A stretch of DNA of 64,000 nt from DATBLY01 sp963705545 (GCA_963705545.1 CAVPJX010000001.1:1426001-1490000); one strand, 5' to 3'; shown: positions 1 to 9,141, numbered from the stretch's first letter. Made by a program: numbers and translations. The notes: a model not told the origin generated them from the letters alone.

Positions 1-1
1 G

Positions 2-121
2 ATCCGCGCGGCGATCCTCGTGTGGATGGTCGTCGCGTGGGTCCGGCGGCGCGAGGACGACTCCCTCCCCGAGCTCGTGCCACGCTCGACCCTCGAGACT
101 CCCGCCGCGGCTCCAACATGA
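2..121 (+). CDS. C-terminal end of an unidentified membrane protein (5' partial)
   Basis: The reading frame is open from the window edge to a TGA at 119-121. It encodes about 39 residues: one hydrophobic stretch (AAILVWMVVAWV) followed by a basic, then proline/alanine-rich tail, which fits the last membrane helix and cytoplasmic end of an integral membrane protein. The stop overlaps the ATG of the next gene (ATGA at 118-121), so the two are probably co-translated. The neighbour is a PIG-V-like membrane glycosyltransferase, so a related envelope function is possible, but too little is present to name it. Confidence 0.55.
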   Translation: MRAAILVWMVVAWVRRREDDSLPELVPRSTLETPAAAPT

Positions 122-1364
122 GCACCGCGGGACACGGATCGGAGAACGCCCGCGCCGGGTCGCGACGCCGGCTCGCGGACGTCGAAGGGCTCATCCCGTG
201 CCTGTGGGCGTTCCTGGGGCTCCGGATCGCCGTCTCGCTCTTGTCCGCGATCGCGGTCCGACTGATCGACCTGCGCACATCGATCCCGACCGTTCCGGGC
301 TGGCCTGCGGATCCGGTCACGCCAGGGTGGCACAACCTGGCGACCGGGCTCGTGCGGGAGGACGCGCTGTGGTTCCTGCGGATCGCGACGATCGGGTACC
401 GCCCGGACGACGGGAGCGCCGCGTTCTTCCCGCTGTACCCGATGCTGACCCGGGTCGTGTCGTGGCTCACAGGCGGCCACCCGGTCTTCGCCGCGCTCCT
501 CGTATCGAACCTCGCGTTCCTGGGGGCGCTCTTGGTGCTGTATCGGCTGACCGCGCGCACGTTCTCCGACGGCGTCGCGCGGCGCACGATCGTCTACGTC
601 GCGATCTTCCCCACGGCGTTCTTCTTCCTGGCTCCGTACGCCGAGTCGCTGTTCCTGTTGCTGTCGGTCGCGGCGTTCTGGTTCGCGCGGGACGATCGGT
701 GGTGGCTCGCCGCGCTCGCCGGCGCGGCTGCCGCGCTGACGCGGAGCGTCGGCGTCCTGATCGCGCCCGCGCTCCTGGTGATGGCGTTCGACCGGAGCCG
801 CGACCCGGCGAGGGACCCCGGGGCGGGCCCATGCGCACGCCGGGACGACGTCGCTCGCCGGGCGGGTCATGGCCGCATGCGCCGTGCTGATCGGGCCGCT
901 CCTGTACCTCTCGTGGTGGCAGGTCGCCCACGGGGACCTGCTGGCGCCGCTCGACGCGCAGCGCGGACTGGGGACGGGACGCCACCTTCCCGCTCACGAC
1001 GCTTTGGCGGTCGGCGGCGATGGCGCTCGGCATCGACCCCGTGCGCGGCGGGAACGGCTACTGGGTCATCGACGGCCTCGTGGTGGGTGTGATCCTCCTC
1101 GCCGTGGTGGCCGGCTGGCGACGACTGGCGCCCGCGTACCTCACGTACGCGGCGCTCAGCCTCGCGCTCCCGCTGGCCTACCCCTTCCCCTCGCGGCCCC
1201 TGCTCTCGATGCCTCGGTTCGTGGCCGTGATCTTCCCGGCGTTCTGGGTGGTCGGCGACCTGGTCGAGCGCCGCCGGCTGCCCCACACGCTGGTGGTGGC
1301 CGCGTTCGCGGGTGGCCTCGGCCTCCTGACGGTCCTGTTCAGCACCTGGTGGTACATCTTCTGA
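118..1364 (+). CDS. PIG-V-like mannosyltransferase-type membrane protein, frame broken twice
   Basis: This is a multi-pass membrane protein of about 414 residues once two frameshifts are bridged. Residues around 80-110 (EDALWFLRIATIGY) and the FFPLYPMLTRVV segment resemble the lumenal/extracellular region of the PIG-V and related GT-C mannosyltransferase family, which transfers sugars from polyprenol donors to lipids or proteins. The frame is good from 118 to about 800-820, then continues +1 (VLIGPLLYLSWWQ, to about 965) and again +1 from about 966 (DWGRDATFPLTTLW to WWYIF). Each step equals one extra base, near GGGG and GCGG runs. The start is the ATG that overlaps the upstream stop. Either the gene is a pseudogene or the assembly has two indels; the latter fits other cases in this window. 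Confidence 0.65.
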
Positions 1365-1450
1365 TCTTCCCGGGCCTGCAGGAATGCCGCTCGGGTGCCG
1401 ATTAGGATGGGTGGAACACCCCGAGGGGTCCGACGAACGACGGAGGACGG

Positions 1451-2089
1451 GTGACGATCAAGGTAGCCATCGCGGACGACCACTCCCTGGTGCGCCAGGG
1501 GCTCCGGCGGTACCTCGACATGGCCGACGGGATCGAGGTGATCGGCGAGGCGTCGAACGGGCTCGAGCTCCTGAAGCTGATCGAGGAGGAAGACCCCGAG
1601 ATCGCCCTGATCGACATCCGGATGCCCGAGATGGACGGCCTCGAGGCAGCCCGCGAGATCCGCGACCGGTTCCCCAAGGTGGGCGTGATCATGCTCACCG
1701 CGTACGACGACCGGCAGTTCGTGGTCGAGGCCGTGAAGTCGGGCGCCCGCGGCTACGTCTTGAAGGCTCGCGACGCCGAGCATCTGATCCAAACGGTCCG
1801 GCTCGTAGCGGGCGGCAACATGGTGATCGATCCCCAGCTCGTCGTCGCTCTGGCGGAGGAGCTCTCGACGGCGAAGGAGCGCGATCGCCGGGCCGAGACG
1901 CTCACCGCCCGCGAGATCGAGGTCCTGCAGCTGCTCGCGTTCGGCCACACGAACCGCGACATCGCCGAGCGCCTCTACATCTCGCCCGACACGGTCAAGA
2001 CCCACCTCGAGCACATCTTCGAGAAGCTCGGCGCGTCGGACCGCACCGCGGCCGTCGCCGAGGCGCTCCGTCGCCGCCTGATCGAGTAG
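1451..2089 (+). CDS. NarL/FixJ-type response regulator
   Basis: This 212-residue protein is a two-component DNA-binding regulator. The N-terminal receiver domain has the acidic pair D9-D10, the phospho-acceptor D55 (ALIDIRMPEMDG), T83 and K105. The C-terminal LuxR-type helix-turn-helix covers about residues 151-195 (LTAREIEVLQLLAFGHTNRDI, then SPDTVKTHLEHIF). All key residues are intact. The GTG start is used because the receiver domain begins at once. The histidine kinase starts 131 bp downstream on the same strand, and the pair very likely forms one signalling system; the signal and targets are unknown. Confidence 0.93.
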   Translation: MTIKVAIADDHSLVRQGLRRYLDMADGIEVIGEASNGLELLKLIEEEDPEIALIDIRMPEMDGLEAAREIRDRFPKVGVIMLTAYDDRQFVVEAVKSGARGYVLKARDAEHLIQTVRLVAGGNMVIDPQLVVALAEELSTAKERDRRAETLTAREIEVLQLLAFGHTNRDIAERLYISPDTVKTHLEHIFEKLGASDRTAAVAEALRRRLIE

Positions 2090-2220
2090 CGGTGCCTGCC
2101 CCCCGGCCGACGTCGTCCGTCGCATCGCGTGACTAGGCCGGGTTAGTCCTTCCGTCCATCAGGGTCCGACGTGTGGGTGATGGAGGAACCCCTCACGAGC
2201 GACGAAGATGCAGTCACGAC

Positions 2221-4350
2221 ATGACCGAGTACCAGACCCGCCCGCCGGCGCGGCTCGTGGCTGCGCTGTTCCTGTTCGCCGCGTGCGCCGCGCTCGTGGT
2301 CTTCGTCCTGTCCCCCGAGGGGACGAGGGAACGAGCGGTCGTCGCTCAGACGCTCGTGACCGCCCTCGCGGTCGCGTGCGCGATCGCGATGTGGCGATGG
2401 GCGCGGCGCCCCGGCGCATGGGTGAGCGGCCCGGCGTTGACCGCGATGTTCGCGCTCACCGCGGTCGCGACCGGGGCCTTCCTCGTCAACACGCTCGCGG
2501 GCTCGGAGTGGACAGGTCCGACCCCGTACGACGCCGCGTTCCTCCTGCTCCTCGTGCCCGTGCTCGTCGCCGCTCGACGTGAGTTCAAGGCGCACTTCCC
2601 GCCCGACGACCGTCGCGAGATCGCGATCGACGTCCTGCTGATCGCCGCGTCGCTCGCGGCGGTCTGCTACGTCGTGATCCTGCCGAACGGCGAGAGCCCG
2701 ACCGAGACCGCGGTCTCGGCGGGCACGTTCGCCTTGATCGCCACCACGATCTTCACGATCTACGGCGCGCTCGCGATCTGGGTGCCGTCGCCAGCGCACC
2801 TGATCCAGTGGGTCGTGTTCACGTCCTTCGCGGGCGCGGTGGTCGCCTTCGGCTGGGAGTGGAGCCAGGGGATGTTCACCGGGCTCTCGACCCCGGCGAT
2901 GATCCCGTTCCTGCTCGGCCCGGCGGCGCTGACCGCGACCGTGGCGCTGCTGCCGCGCAAGACCGCCACGGGTCCCGGCGAGCGGCCGCTCCGACTCGCG
3001 CGGCCGCTGCTCACGAGCATGTCCGTCGCGTGCGCCTGCGTCGCCTTCGTCACGGTGGCCTCGCTCGACGAGACCCGCGGGATCGAGGGCGCCCAGGCGA
3101 TCGCGATCATCACGATCCTCGGGGCGGGCGTCGCCTTCCGGATCCTCGCGAACCAGCTCCGCAGCACGCAGGCCCATCAGGAGACCGAGGCGGCGCTCTC
3201 CGAGAAGGCGCACGCGCTGGCGGAGACCGACGCGGCGCTGCACCGGCTGCGAGAGGTGAACGAGACGCTCCGTGAGTCCGACGAGCACCTGCGCCTGGTG
3301 ATCGATGCCGCCGTCGACGCGATCGTGGAGCTCGACGAGCGGGGCGCGATCCTTCGCGCGAACGAAGCGTTCTGTCGCATGGTCCACCTCGATCGCGGGT
3401 CCATCGAGGGCCAGCTCTGGTCGGCGCTCGCGGCATCGATCGCGGGCGCCGACGCATCGTTCGCCTCGCTCCCCTCCACCGGCCAGGGCACGATCCTCCG
3501 GCCGGAGGGACAGCCGCTCTACCTCGAATCCAGGATCTCGGACGTGCCGATGACGCCGCCACGCCGGCTGCTGCTCATCCGCGACGTGACGGCCGGGCGG
3601 GTGGCCGACCAGACGATCCGGTCGCTGTTCCAGTTCCTGCAGGACCGCGACGAGGACCGCACCCGACTGCTCCGCCGGACGAACGCCGCGATCGAGGCCG
3701 AGCGGAACCGGATCGCCCGCGATCTCCACGACGGCCCCGTCCAGGGCGTGTCGGCGGCGTCGCTCTCCCTCGAGGCCGCGCTGCTGATGGTCAAGGCCGG
3801 CGAGACCGAGCGCGGGATGGAGGTCCTGACGAAGATCCGCCGCGAACTCGCCGAGGAGGCCGACGGGCTCCGCCGGCTGATGGCCGGGTTGCGGCCACCG
3901 GTCCTCGAGGAGCGCGGTCTGATCCCCGCCCTCCGCGAGACCCTGACGCGGTTCGAGGAGGACCACGACCTGACGGTGCGGTTCACCGGTTCCCTCGCGA
4001 GGACGTTGCCCGACGACCTCGAGACGCTCGCGTACCGCGTGGTTCAGGAGGCGCTGTCGAACGTCGCGAAGCACTCCGAGGCGCGGTCGATCACCGTGGC
4101 GGTCGAGTCCGACCAGCAACAGCTGCGGATCGAGATCGCGGATGACGGCTGCGGCTTCGACGCGAACGCGGTGCGCGAGTTCCTGCGCATGGGTCGCGTG
4201 GGTCTCGCATCGATGCGCGAGCGGGTCGAGCTCGCGAGCGGCACGCTCGTGGTCCGCTCGACGCCGGGGCGCGGGACGACGATCGTCGCGACGTTGCCGG
4301 TGGATCAGACGCCCGTCGGGCGCGTGCTCGCCGTCACCGACGCCGGCTGA
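2221..4350 (+). CDS. Membrane sensor histidine kinase (7-8 TM, PAS, HisKA_3)
   Basis: This protein of about 709 residues has roughly eight hydrophobic helices in its first 310 residues, a short coiled coil, a PAS domain from about residue 350, a HisKA_3 dimerisation domain with the phospho-acceptor H503 (RIARDLHDGPVQG), and a HATPase_c domain (DDGCGF box near residue 641, GLASMRERV). HisKA_3 kinases pair with NarL-type regulators, and one lies directly upstream. The ATG at 2221 is preferred over an in-frame GTG at 2173 because hydrophobic sequence follows soon after it. The 3' end overlaps the convergent PBP gene by 17 bp. The PAS ligand cannot be predicted. Confidence 0.92.
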   Translation: MTEYQTRPPARLVAALFLFAACAALVVFVLSPEGTRERAVVAQTLVTALAVACAIAMWRWARRPGAWVSGPALTAMFALTAVATGAFLVNTLAGSEWTGPTPYDAAFLLLLVPVLVAARREFKAHFPPDDRREIAIDVLLIAASLAAVCYVVILPNGESPTETAVSAGTFALIATTIFTIYGALAIWVPSPAHLIQWVVFTSFAGAVVAFGWEWSQGMFTGLSTPAMIPFLLGPAALTATVALLPRKTATGPGERPLRLARPLLTSMSVACACVAFVTVASLDETRGIEGAQAIAIITILGAGVAFRILANQLRSTQAHQETEAALSEKAHALAETDAALHRLREVNETLRESDEHLRLVIDAAVDAIVELDERGAILRANEAFCRMVHLDRGSIEGQLWSALAASIAGADASFASLPSTGQGTILRPEGQPLYLESRISDVPMTPPRRLLLIRDVTAGRVADQTIRSLFQFLQDRDEDRTRLLRRTNAAIEAERNRIARDLHDGPVQGVSAASLSLEAALLMVKAGETERGMEVLTKIRRELAEEADGLRRLMAGLRPPVLEERGLIPALRETLTRFEEDHDLTVRFTGSLARTLPDDLETLAYRVVQEALSNVAKHSEARSITVAVESDQQQLRIEIADDGCGFDANAVREFLRMGRVGLASMRERVELASGTLVVRSTPGRGTTIVATLPVDQTPVGRVLAVTDAG

Positions 4351-6565
4351 GGCCGGCGGATCCCGATCGCACCGTCGGGCCGGTCGGACCCGTCGGGCCG
4401 GTCGGACCCGTCGGACCGGGGCCGGTCGGACCGGTGGGACCGGTCGGACCGGTCGTCGGCCCGGTCGGGCCCGTGGGCCCCGTGGGCTCCGGCGACGGGC
4501 TCTCGCTCGGCGACGGGGACGGCGTCGGCGAGGCCACCGGGTGCTCCGGGCCCACCGTGTACCCATCGAAGGACGGCGTCACGAACCCCTCGACCGGCTG
4601 GTCGAGCATCGCCGCCGTCATGAAGTCGCGCCAGATCGCGGCCGGGATCGTCCCGCCGAACACCGGGCACACCCCCTCGACGCAGGTCATCGGGATCTCG
4701 CCCTCCGGATACCCGATCCACACGCACGTGGCGAGTTGCGGCGTGAAGCCGCAGAACCAGGCGTCGACGTACTCCTGGGCGGTCCCGGTCTTGCCGGCCG
4801 CGGGACGCCCGATGGTCGCCGCGGTCCCGGTGCCGCCGCTGATCACGCCCTCGAGCGCGTAGGTCACGAGGTCGGCATCGTTCGCGTCGAGCACCTGCAC
4901 GGGCCGGGATGCGACGTCGTCGATCGGGCGGCCGCGGCGGTTCGTCACCTCGACGAACGGCGTGGCCCAGCGGCGGACGCCGCGGTCGGCGATCGTCGCG
5001 TACGCGTTCGTCATCTCGAGCGGGTTCACCGCCTCGACACCGAGCGTGATCGAGCACACCGGCTGCAGCTCACTGCGGATCCCCAGGGCGTGCGCCATGT
5101 CGGCGACGGTCTGTGGACCGAGCTGCGCGGCCACCTGCGCGAACACGGTGTTCACCGAGTACGCCGTGGCCGCCTTCAGCGTGAACGTCCCGCTCTCCTC
5201 GTCCGAGGCGTTCGACAGCGTCCAGGGTTCGCCGTCCGTGTAGCACTCGGGATCGGGGATCGTGATCGTGCCGGGCCCCTGCCAGTACGCGTTCAGGTCG
5301 TAGTTGTTGGCCATCGCGGCGGCGAGGGTGAACGGCTTGAACGAGGACCCCGCCTGCCGGCCGGTCCCGCCGAAGTGTTTGCGACCGATCTTCGCGCCGC
5401 TCACCGCGAGGTTCACCTGCGAGTCGCGGAAGTCCCGGCCGCCGACCATCGCGAGGATCTCACCGGTCTTCGGGTCGATCGCGACGAGCGCGCCCTCCGG
5501 GTCCTCGGAGCTCGGCAGGTGCGCGTTCACGGCCTCCTCCGCGGCCCGCTGCAGCTCGAGATCGAGCGAGGTCGTGACCCGCAGGCCGCCGCCGAACACC
5601 TGAGAGCTCCCGTACCGCTTGATCAGCTTCCGCTTCGTGTAGTCGACGAAGTATTCCGTGTCGAGCGGCGAGCTGAAGACCTGGTTCGGCGGGTCGGTGA
5701 GCACCTTCCTCGCCTTCAGCCGCTCGGCCTCGTCGCGCTCGAGGTAGCCGTAACGGACCATCTGGTCGAGCGCGTAGTCGCGGCGGACCTTCGCGTCGTC
5801 CGGGTACGCGATCGGGTCGAACAGCGAGGGGGCCGTGATGATGCCGGCGAGCGTGGCGGACTGGCGCACGTTGAGCTCGCTCGCGTCGATCCCCCAGTAC
5901 GTCTGGGCCGCAGCCTCCACGCCGTACGCGCCGTTGCCGAAGTAGACGGTATTCAGGTACCGCGCGAGGATCTGGTCCTTCGTCAGCTCGTGCTCGACCT
6001 TGACCGCGAGCATCACCTCGCGGATCTTCTCCTTGATCGTGCGCGGCGGGATCACGTACTCGGTGGTGCCGTCCGGCTGCTCGACGTAGGTGCCGGCGTA
6101 GACGAGCTTCACGAGCTGCTGGGTGATCGTGGAGCCGCCCTGCACGACCTCCTTCTTCACGAGGTCGGTCCAGGCCGCGCGGACGATCCCGACCGGGTCG
6201 AAGCCGGAATGCTCGTAGAAGCCGTGATCCTCGACCGCGATCACCGCGTCCCGCAGCGACTGCGGCATCTCGTCGATCGGGATCACCGTGCGATCCACGG
6301 CACCATGGATGGACGTGAGGAGGTCGCCGTTGCGGTCGTAGAGGTACGTCGACTGGATCGGCGGCAGGGCTTTCGGCAGCTCGATCTGCGAGTACGTGTA
6401 GACGACGGCCCCGCTCGCCGCGACCACGCCGAGCATGGGGACGGCGAGGAACACCCACCAGAACCGCCGGAAGAACCCCCTCTTGGCCTTCGGCTTTCCC
6501 TTCGGGGCGTGCTTCGGGGCGTGCGCGCCGCCCCGGGTGGAAGGTGATGCGGTGTCCGTCGACAC
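4334..6565 (-). CDS. Class A penicillin-binding protein with collagen-like C-terminal tail
   Basis: This 743-residue bifunctional peptidoglycan synthase has a basic cytoplasmic N-terminus and one membrane anchor (about 33-57). The GT51 transglycosylase domain has catalytic E112 (VEDHGFYEHSG). The transpeptidase domain has the SxxK serine S407 (GSSFK), SxN at 470-472 (SVN) and KTG at 592-594. All catalytic motifs are intact, so it should polymerise and cross-link glycan strands outside the membrane. After a Pro/Ser linker (about residue 685 on) the tail is a run of Gly-Pro-Thr triplets. The GTG start at 6565 gives the anchor directly. DUF5318 lies immediately upstream on the same strand. Confidence 0.95.
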   Translation of the reverse strand: MSTDTASPSTRGGAHAPKHAPKGKPKAKRGFFRRFWWVFLAVPMLGVVAASGAVVYTYSQIELPKALPPIQSTYLYDRNGDLLTSIHGAVDRTVIPIDEMPQSLRDAVIAVEDHGFYEHSGFDPVGIVRAAWTDLVKKEVVQGGSTITQQLVKLVYAGTYVEQPDGTTEYVIPPRTIKEKIREVMLAVKVEHELTKDQILARYLNTVYFGNGAYGVEAAAQTYWGIDASELNVRQSATLAGIITAPSLFDPIAYPDDAKVRRDYALDQMVRYGYLERDEAERLKARKVLTDPPNQVFSSPLDTEYFVDYTKRKLIKRYGSSQVFGGGLRVTTSLDLELQRAAEEAVNAHLPSSEDPEGALVAIDPKTGEILAMVGGRDFRDSQVNLAVSGAKIGRKHFGGTGRQAGSSFKPFTLAAAMANNYDLNAYWQGPGTITIPDPECYTDGEPWTLSNASDEESGTFTLKAATAYSVNTVFAQVAAQLGPQTVADMAHALGIRSELQPVCSITLGVEAVNPLEMTNAYATIADRGVRRWATPFVEVTNRRGRPIDDVASRPVQVLDANDADLVTYALEGVISGGTGTAATIGRPAAGKTGTAQEYVDAWFCGFTPQLATCVWIGYPEGEIPMTCVEGVCPVFGGTIPAAIWRDFMTAAMLDQPVEGFVTPSFDGYTVGPEHPVASPTPSPSPSESPSPEPTGPTGPTGPTTGPTGPTGPTGPGPTGPTGPTGPTGPTVRSGSAGLSRRR
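4373..4487 (-). repeat. Gly-Pro-Thr (collagen-like) triplet repeat in the PBP tail
   Basis: The last 45 or so codons of the PBP are a degenerate 9-bp repeat (on the + strand, gtcgggccg/gtcggaccg variants) that encodes about a dozen Gly-Pro-Thr or Pro-Thr-Gly triplets, interrupted twice, before a short basic end (SGSAGLSRRR). Such triplets can form collagen-like triple helices or rigid wall-spanning stalks. The reading frame is kept throughout, so this is coding and not noise. Repeat number is likely to vary between strains. Confidence 0.8.
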
Positions 6566-6662
6566 GTCCGCTCCATCCTACCGAGGGTCCCGCCCCCCTA
6601 CGTTCAAGGGACCGTGGCGTTCGTGTGGCGGGTGCGATCGGGGCCGGACGGCGGAGGGTCGC

Positions 6663-7070
6663 TCAAGCGGTGGCGATACGGCGCGCCGTGAACGACTCGC
6701 GCAGGTGGTTCCAGTGACAGGCGTTGCAGACCTCGACCACGTAGCAGGCGCTGCCCGGGTTCGCGGCGGCGATCTTGAGGCCGGTCTCGATCGACCAGAC
6801 GCGACCGTTGTCGTCGCGCAGCCCGTCGCCGTAGACGTAGGCCAGAAGGACGAGCTTCACCTTGCCGCAGACCGGGCAGTCGTTGCGCGTCGGCTCGCCG
6901 ACGTGCTTCGCGGCGCGGACCAGCTCGGGATGCGCGTCGCACAGATCGGTCATCCCGAGGACGCCGAGGCGCGCGTCCCGTAGCAGCGCCCGCTTGGCGA
7001 GCGTGTAGTCGATCACGCCGAGCTGCGAGCGATGCGTGCGCCCGAGCGGGGTCCTCTTGGGTCCTGCCAT
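6663..7070 (-). CDS. DUF5318 family zinc-ribbon-like protein
   Basis: This 135-residue soluble protein has two CxxC pairs (CPVCGK, then CNACHW about 50 residues later) suggesting a bound metal, a VIDYTLAKRALL segment near the N-terminus and a DAHPELVRAAKH segment in the middle. These match the actinobacterial DUF5318 family, whose genes are commonly found beside class A PBP genes, as here (97 bp upstream of the PBP, same strand). The ATG at 7070 is chosen because the upstream in-frame extension is low-complexity and unlike the family. Molecular function is unknown; the neighbourhood suggests a link to cell-wall synthesis. Confidence 0.8.
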   Translation of the reverse strand: MAGPKRTPLGRTHRSQLGVIDYTLAKRALLRDARLGVLGMTDLCDAHPELVRAAKHVGEPTRNDCPVCGKVKLVLLAYVYGDGLRDDNGRVWSIETGLKIAAANPGSACYVVEVCNACHWNHLRESFTARRIATA

Positions 7071-7170
7071 CGGAGAAGCATACCCCTGCCCCCCGATACG
7101 GGGGACCCGCCGAAGGTCGCTCCCCGGGTAGCCTTCGGACGGAAGCCGACGGGCACGTGAGGAGCAGCAG

Positions 7171-7869
7171 GTGGGGCAGATCACGATGGTGGACGGGTCC
7201 TCGGCGGCGTGGACGCCGATGGTCGGCTTACCAGGCGAGATCCCCTCGCCGGCGTGGGAGCTCGCGGCGTCGACGAGCGTCGACGGCAGATGCGAGACGG
7301 GCCTGTGGCGGCGCGAGCCGGACACGTGGCCGTTCGAGCGGCCCTACGACGAGGTCGCGCTGGTCCTGTCGGGCGCGGCGACGATCGAGACCGACGACGG
7401 CCGCGCGTTGCCGCTCGGTCCCGGCGACGTGCTGGTCACGACGAAGGGGTCGAAGGGGGCGTGGCGCATCACCGAGACGCTCACGAAGTTCTTCGCGATC
7501 TACCACCACGACGACGCCCCGGACGCGCCGAACGTCCGGCTCGTGCGCGAGGACGGGCTGGGCGACTGGACCGTCCTCGAGAACCCGCCCGGCGACGACG
7601 CGCCACCCGGCGAGGAGGTCGTGACGTCGCGCTCGGCGGACCGGCGCTTCGTGACGGGTTTCTGGAGGCGGGCGCCGGAGACCGGCGCGTTCGAGCGGGA
7701 GTACGACGAGATCGCCCTGATCCAGGCGGGCGTCGTCGACGTCGAGCCCACGGACGGACCGACGCTCGCGCTCCGGCCCGGCGACGTCCTGGTCACCCCG
7801 ATGGGGTCGTCCGGCGTGTGGCGCGCCCACGAGGCGGTCCGGAAGTTCTGGGTGGTGTATCACGCCTGA
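7171..7869 (+). CDS. Tandem-cupin protein (two cupin_3/EutQ-like domains)
   Basis: This 232-residue protein consists of two similar halves. Both contain a WRREPDTWPFER-like or WRRAPETGAFER-like strand, a Tyr-Asp-Glu turn, a glycine turn before an acidic strand, and the cupin signature LxPGDVLVT followed by G..G.WR. The duplication resembles the cupin_3 (EutQ-like) group, which usually binds sugars or metals or acts as an isomerase-like scaffold. Metal-binding histidines are largely absent, so catalysis is doubtful. It is divergent from the DUF5318 gene. The specific substrate is unknown. Confidence 0.75.
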   Translation: MGQITMVDGSSAAWTPMVGLPGEIPSPAWELAASTSVDGRCETGLWRREPDTWPFERPYDEVALVLSGAATIETDDGRALPLGPGDVLVTTKGSKGAWRITETLTKFFAIYHHDDAPDAPNVRLVREDGLGDWTVLENPPGDDAPPGEEVVTSRSADRRFVTGFWRRAPETGAFEREYDEIALIQAGVVDVEPTDGPTLALRPGDVLVTPMGSSGVWRAHEAVRKFWVVYHA

Positions 7870-7939
7870 CCCGTACGGCGGACTGGAGCCGGGGGCGGAG
7901 GCGAACGACGCGGCGCCACGCTTCCCCGAGCCGGGGGGG

Positions 7940-8335
7940 TTGACCGCGCTGCTCCGCGGCCTTCGCAAGCGATGCCCGCGCTGCGGGGGACGCGACGCGT
8001 TCGAACGCTACTTCCAGCTCCGGGCGCGATGCCCACGGTGCGGCCTGCGCTTCCTGGAAGAGGAGGGCGGGTTCCTCGGCGCGATGACGCTGAACTACCT
8101 GATCGCCGTCGGTCTGTGGCTGCTGATGCTCGCGATCTGGCTCGCCCTGAGCATCCCCGACGTTCCGGTGGTCCCGATCCTGCTCGCGAGCATCGTGGTG
8201 CTGGCGATCGTGCCGATCTGGTTCTACCCGCGATCGAAGATGGTGTGGGCCGCGGTCGAGTACCTGGTCGCGAGGGCCCAGCCGGACTACCGGCCGCCCG
8301 CCCCGAGGGATCCTCGGGCCGACGAGCTCGAATGA
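7940..8335 (+). CDS. DUF983 family membrane protein
   Basis: This 131-residue protein starts with a zinc ribbon (CPRCGGRDAF and CPRCGLRF) followed by two transmembrane helices (residues about 50-75 and 80-97) and a proline-rich end. That order is typical of DUF983 proteins, small membrane proteins of unknown role sometimes found near cytochrome oxidase genes. A TTG start at 7940 behind a G-rich stretch puts the protein at family length; there is no ATG or GTG in frame nearby, so the start is uncertain by some residues. Confidence 0.75.
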   Translation: MTALLRGLRKRCPRCGGRDAFERYFQLRARCPRCGLRFLEEEGGFLGAMTLNYLIAVGLWLLMLAIWLALSIPDVPVVPILLASIVVLAIVPIWFYPRSKMVWAAVEYLVARAQPDYRPPAPRDPRADELE

Positions 8336-8354
8336 CCGCGCGCCCGACGTGCCG

Positions 8355-8705
8355 CTAGTCTGAGCCGGACCCGCTGCGGGACGGACCGCGCTCGACGTGG
8401 CGGCGCAGCGACTCGAGCCGCCGGTCCCACTCCGCGCCGACATCGACCATCCAACCCATCGCATCGGTCAATGGGCCGGGCGTCACACGGAACCGACGAG
8501 CCCGCCCCTCGGCGCTCGCCCGCACCAGGCCGGCCTCCTCGAGCTGCTCCAGGTGCTTCGACACCGCCTGGCGCGAGACCGGCAGCCGCGCCGCCAGTTC
8601 GGTCGAGGTGGAGGGGCCGTCCTGCGAGAGCGAACGGAGCACCTCGCGGCGCGTGCCGTCGGAGAGGGCGGCGAAGATCGCATCGACCCTCGGGGCCTCG
8701 CTCAT
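8355..8705 (-). CDS. ArsR-family transcriptional regulator
   Basis: This 116-residue protein has a winged helix typical of ArsR repressors (ALSDGTRREVLRSL, then SRQAVSKHLEQLEEAGLV). It lacks the cysteine pair of metal sensors. It belongs to the subgroup paired with AHSA1/SRPBCC proteins, which probably respond to a small hydrophobic ligand. Its ATG overlaps the stop of the upstream AHSA1 gene by 4 bp, so both come from one promoter. Two inverted repeats in the divergent region toward clpP are good candidate binding sites. Confidence 0.88.
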   Translation of the reverse strand: MSEAPRVDAIFAALSDGTRREVLRSLSQDGPSTSTELAARLPVSRQAVSKHLEQLEEAGLVRASAEGRARRFRVTPGPLTDAMGWMVDVGAEWDRRLESLRRHVERGPSRSGSGSD

Positions 8706-9100
8706 CGACGCTTCCCCGAGGCGGCGAGCAGCCCCACGTCGGGGGCGAGGACGCCAGGCGACTCGGTCACCGTGACGGTCGTCCGGTCGTCGTCGGCGAG
8801 CTCCAGCTCGAACGCGACCCGCGAGACGTCGCCGACGTGGACCCCGCCGGGACCGAACGAGACGCTCCGCCAGCGGAAGGCGAACCGCCGCGGGGGGTCC
8901 ACCGCTTCGACGACGCCGCGACGGGCGGTCCCATCGGGCATCCGGAACGCGATCGCGCCACCGGCTCGTGCCTCGAGCTCGACCTCGGCGTCGAACCACG
9001 CGCCGAGGCGTTCGGGAACGAGCAGCGCGTCCCAGACCTCCTCGGGCGGCGCCGACAGCGTCACCCGGCGGTGGATCGGCCCACGTCGGCTCGGCTCCAT
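8702..9100 (-). CDS. SRPBCC/AHSA1-domain protein
   Basis: This 132-residue protein has the AHSA1 fold pattern: VTLSAPPEEVWDALLVPERLG..F near the start, a central RMPDGTARRGVVEAVDPPRR strand pair, and a C-terminal TTVTVTESP segment. The family has a hydrophobic ligand cavity. It lies 5' to the ArsR gene with a 4-bp overlap; such ArsR-AHSA1 pairs are common in actinobacteria and probably act as a ligand-responsive unit. The ATG at 9100 gives the usual family length. Confidence 0.87.
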   Translation of the reverse strand: MEPSRRGPIHRRVTLSAPPEEVWDALLVPERLGAWFDAEVELEARAGGAIAFRMPDGTARRGVVEAVDPPRRFAFRWRSVSFGPGGVHVGDVSRVAFELELADDDRTTVTVTESPGVLAPDVGLLAASGKRR

Positions 9101-9125
9101 GAAGCCCCCGTCTCGGGCGGGCGGT

Positions 9126-9141
9126 GCAACCATCCGGTTGC
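9126..9141. promoter_or_regulatory. Inverted repeat, probable ArsR operator 1
   Basis: GCAACC-ATCC-GGTTGC is a perfect 6-bp inverted repeat with a 4-bp spacer. It lies 25 bp upstream of the AHSA1 start and overlaps the likely -35 box of clpP. The same arms recur 50 bp away. This is the architecture expected of a dimeric winged-helix repressor; binding by the neighbouring ArsR protein is inferred. Confidence 0.6.

Noticed and set aside
2143..4566. An 807-codon open frame on the minus strand opposite the histidine kinase
   Set aside because: It is arginine/histidine-rich with no domain, while the plus strand has clear kinase domains. Such shadows are common in GC-rich DNA.
4142..6547. An 801-codon open frame on the plus strand opposite the PBP
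   Set aside because: It has no recognisable domain and the opposite strand encodes all PBP motifs.
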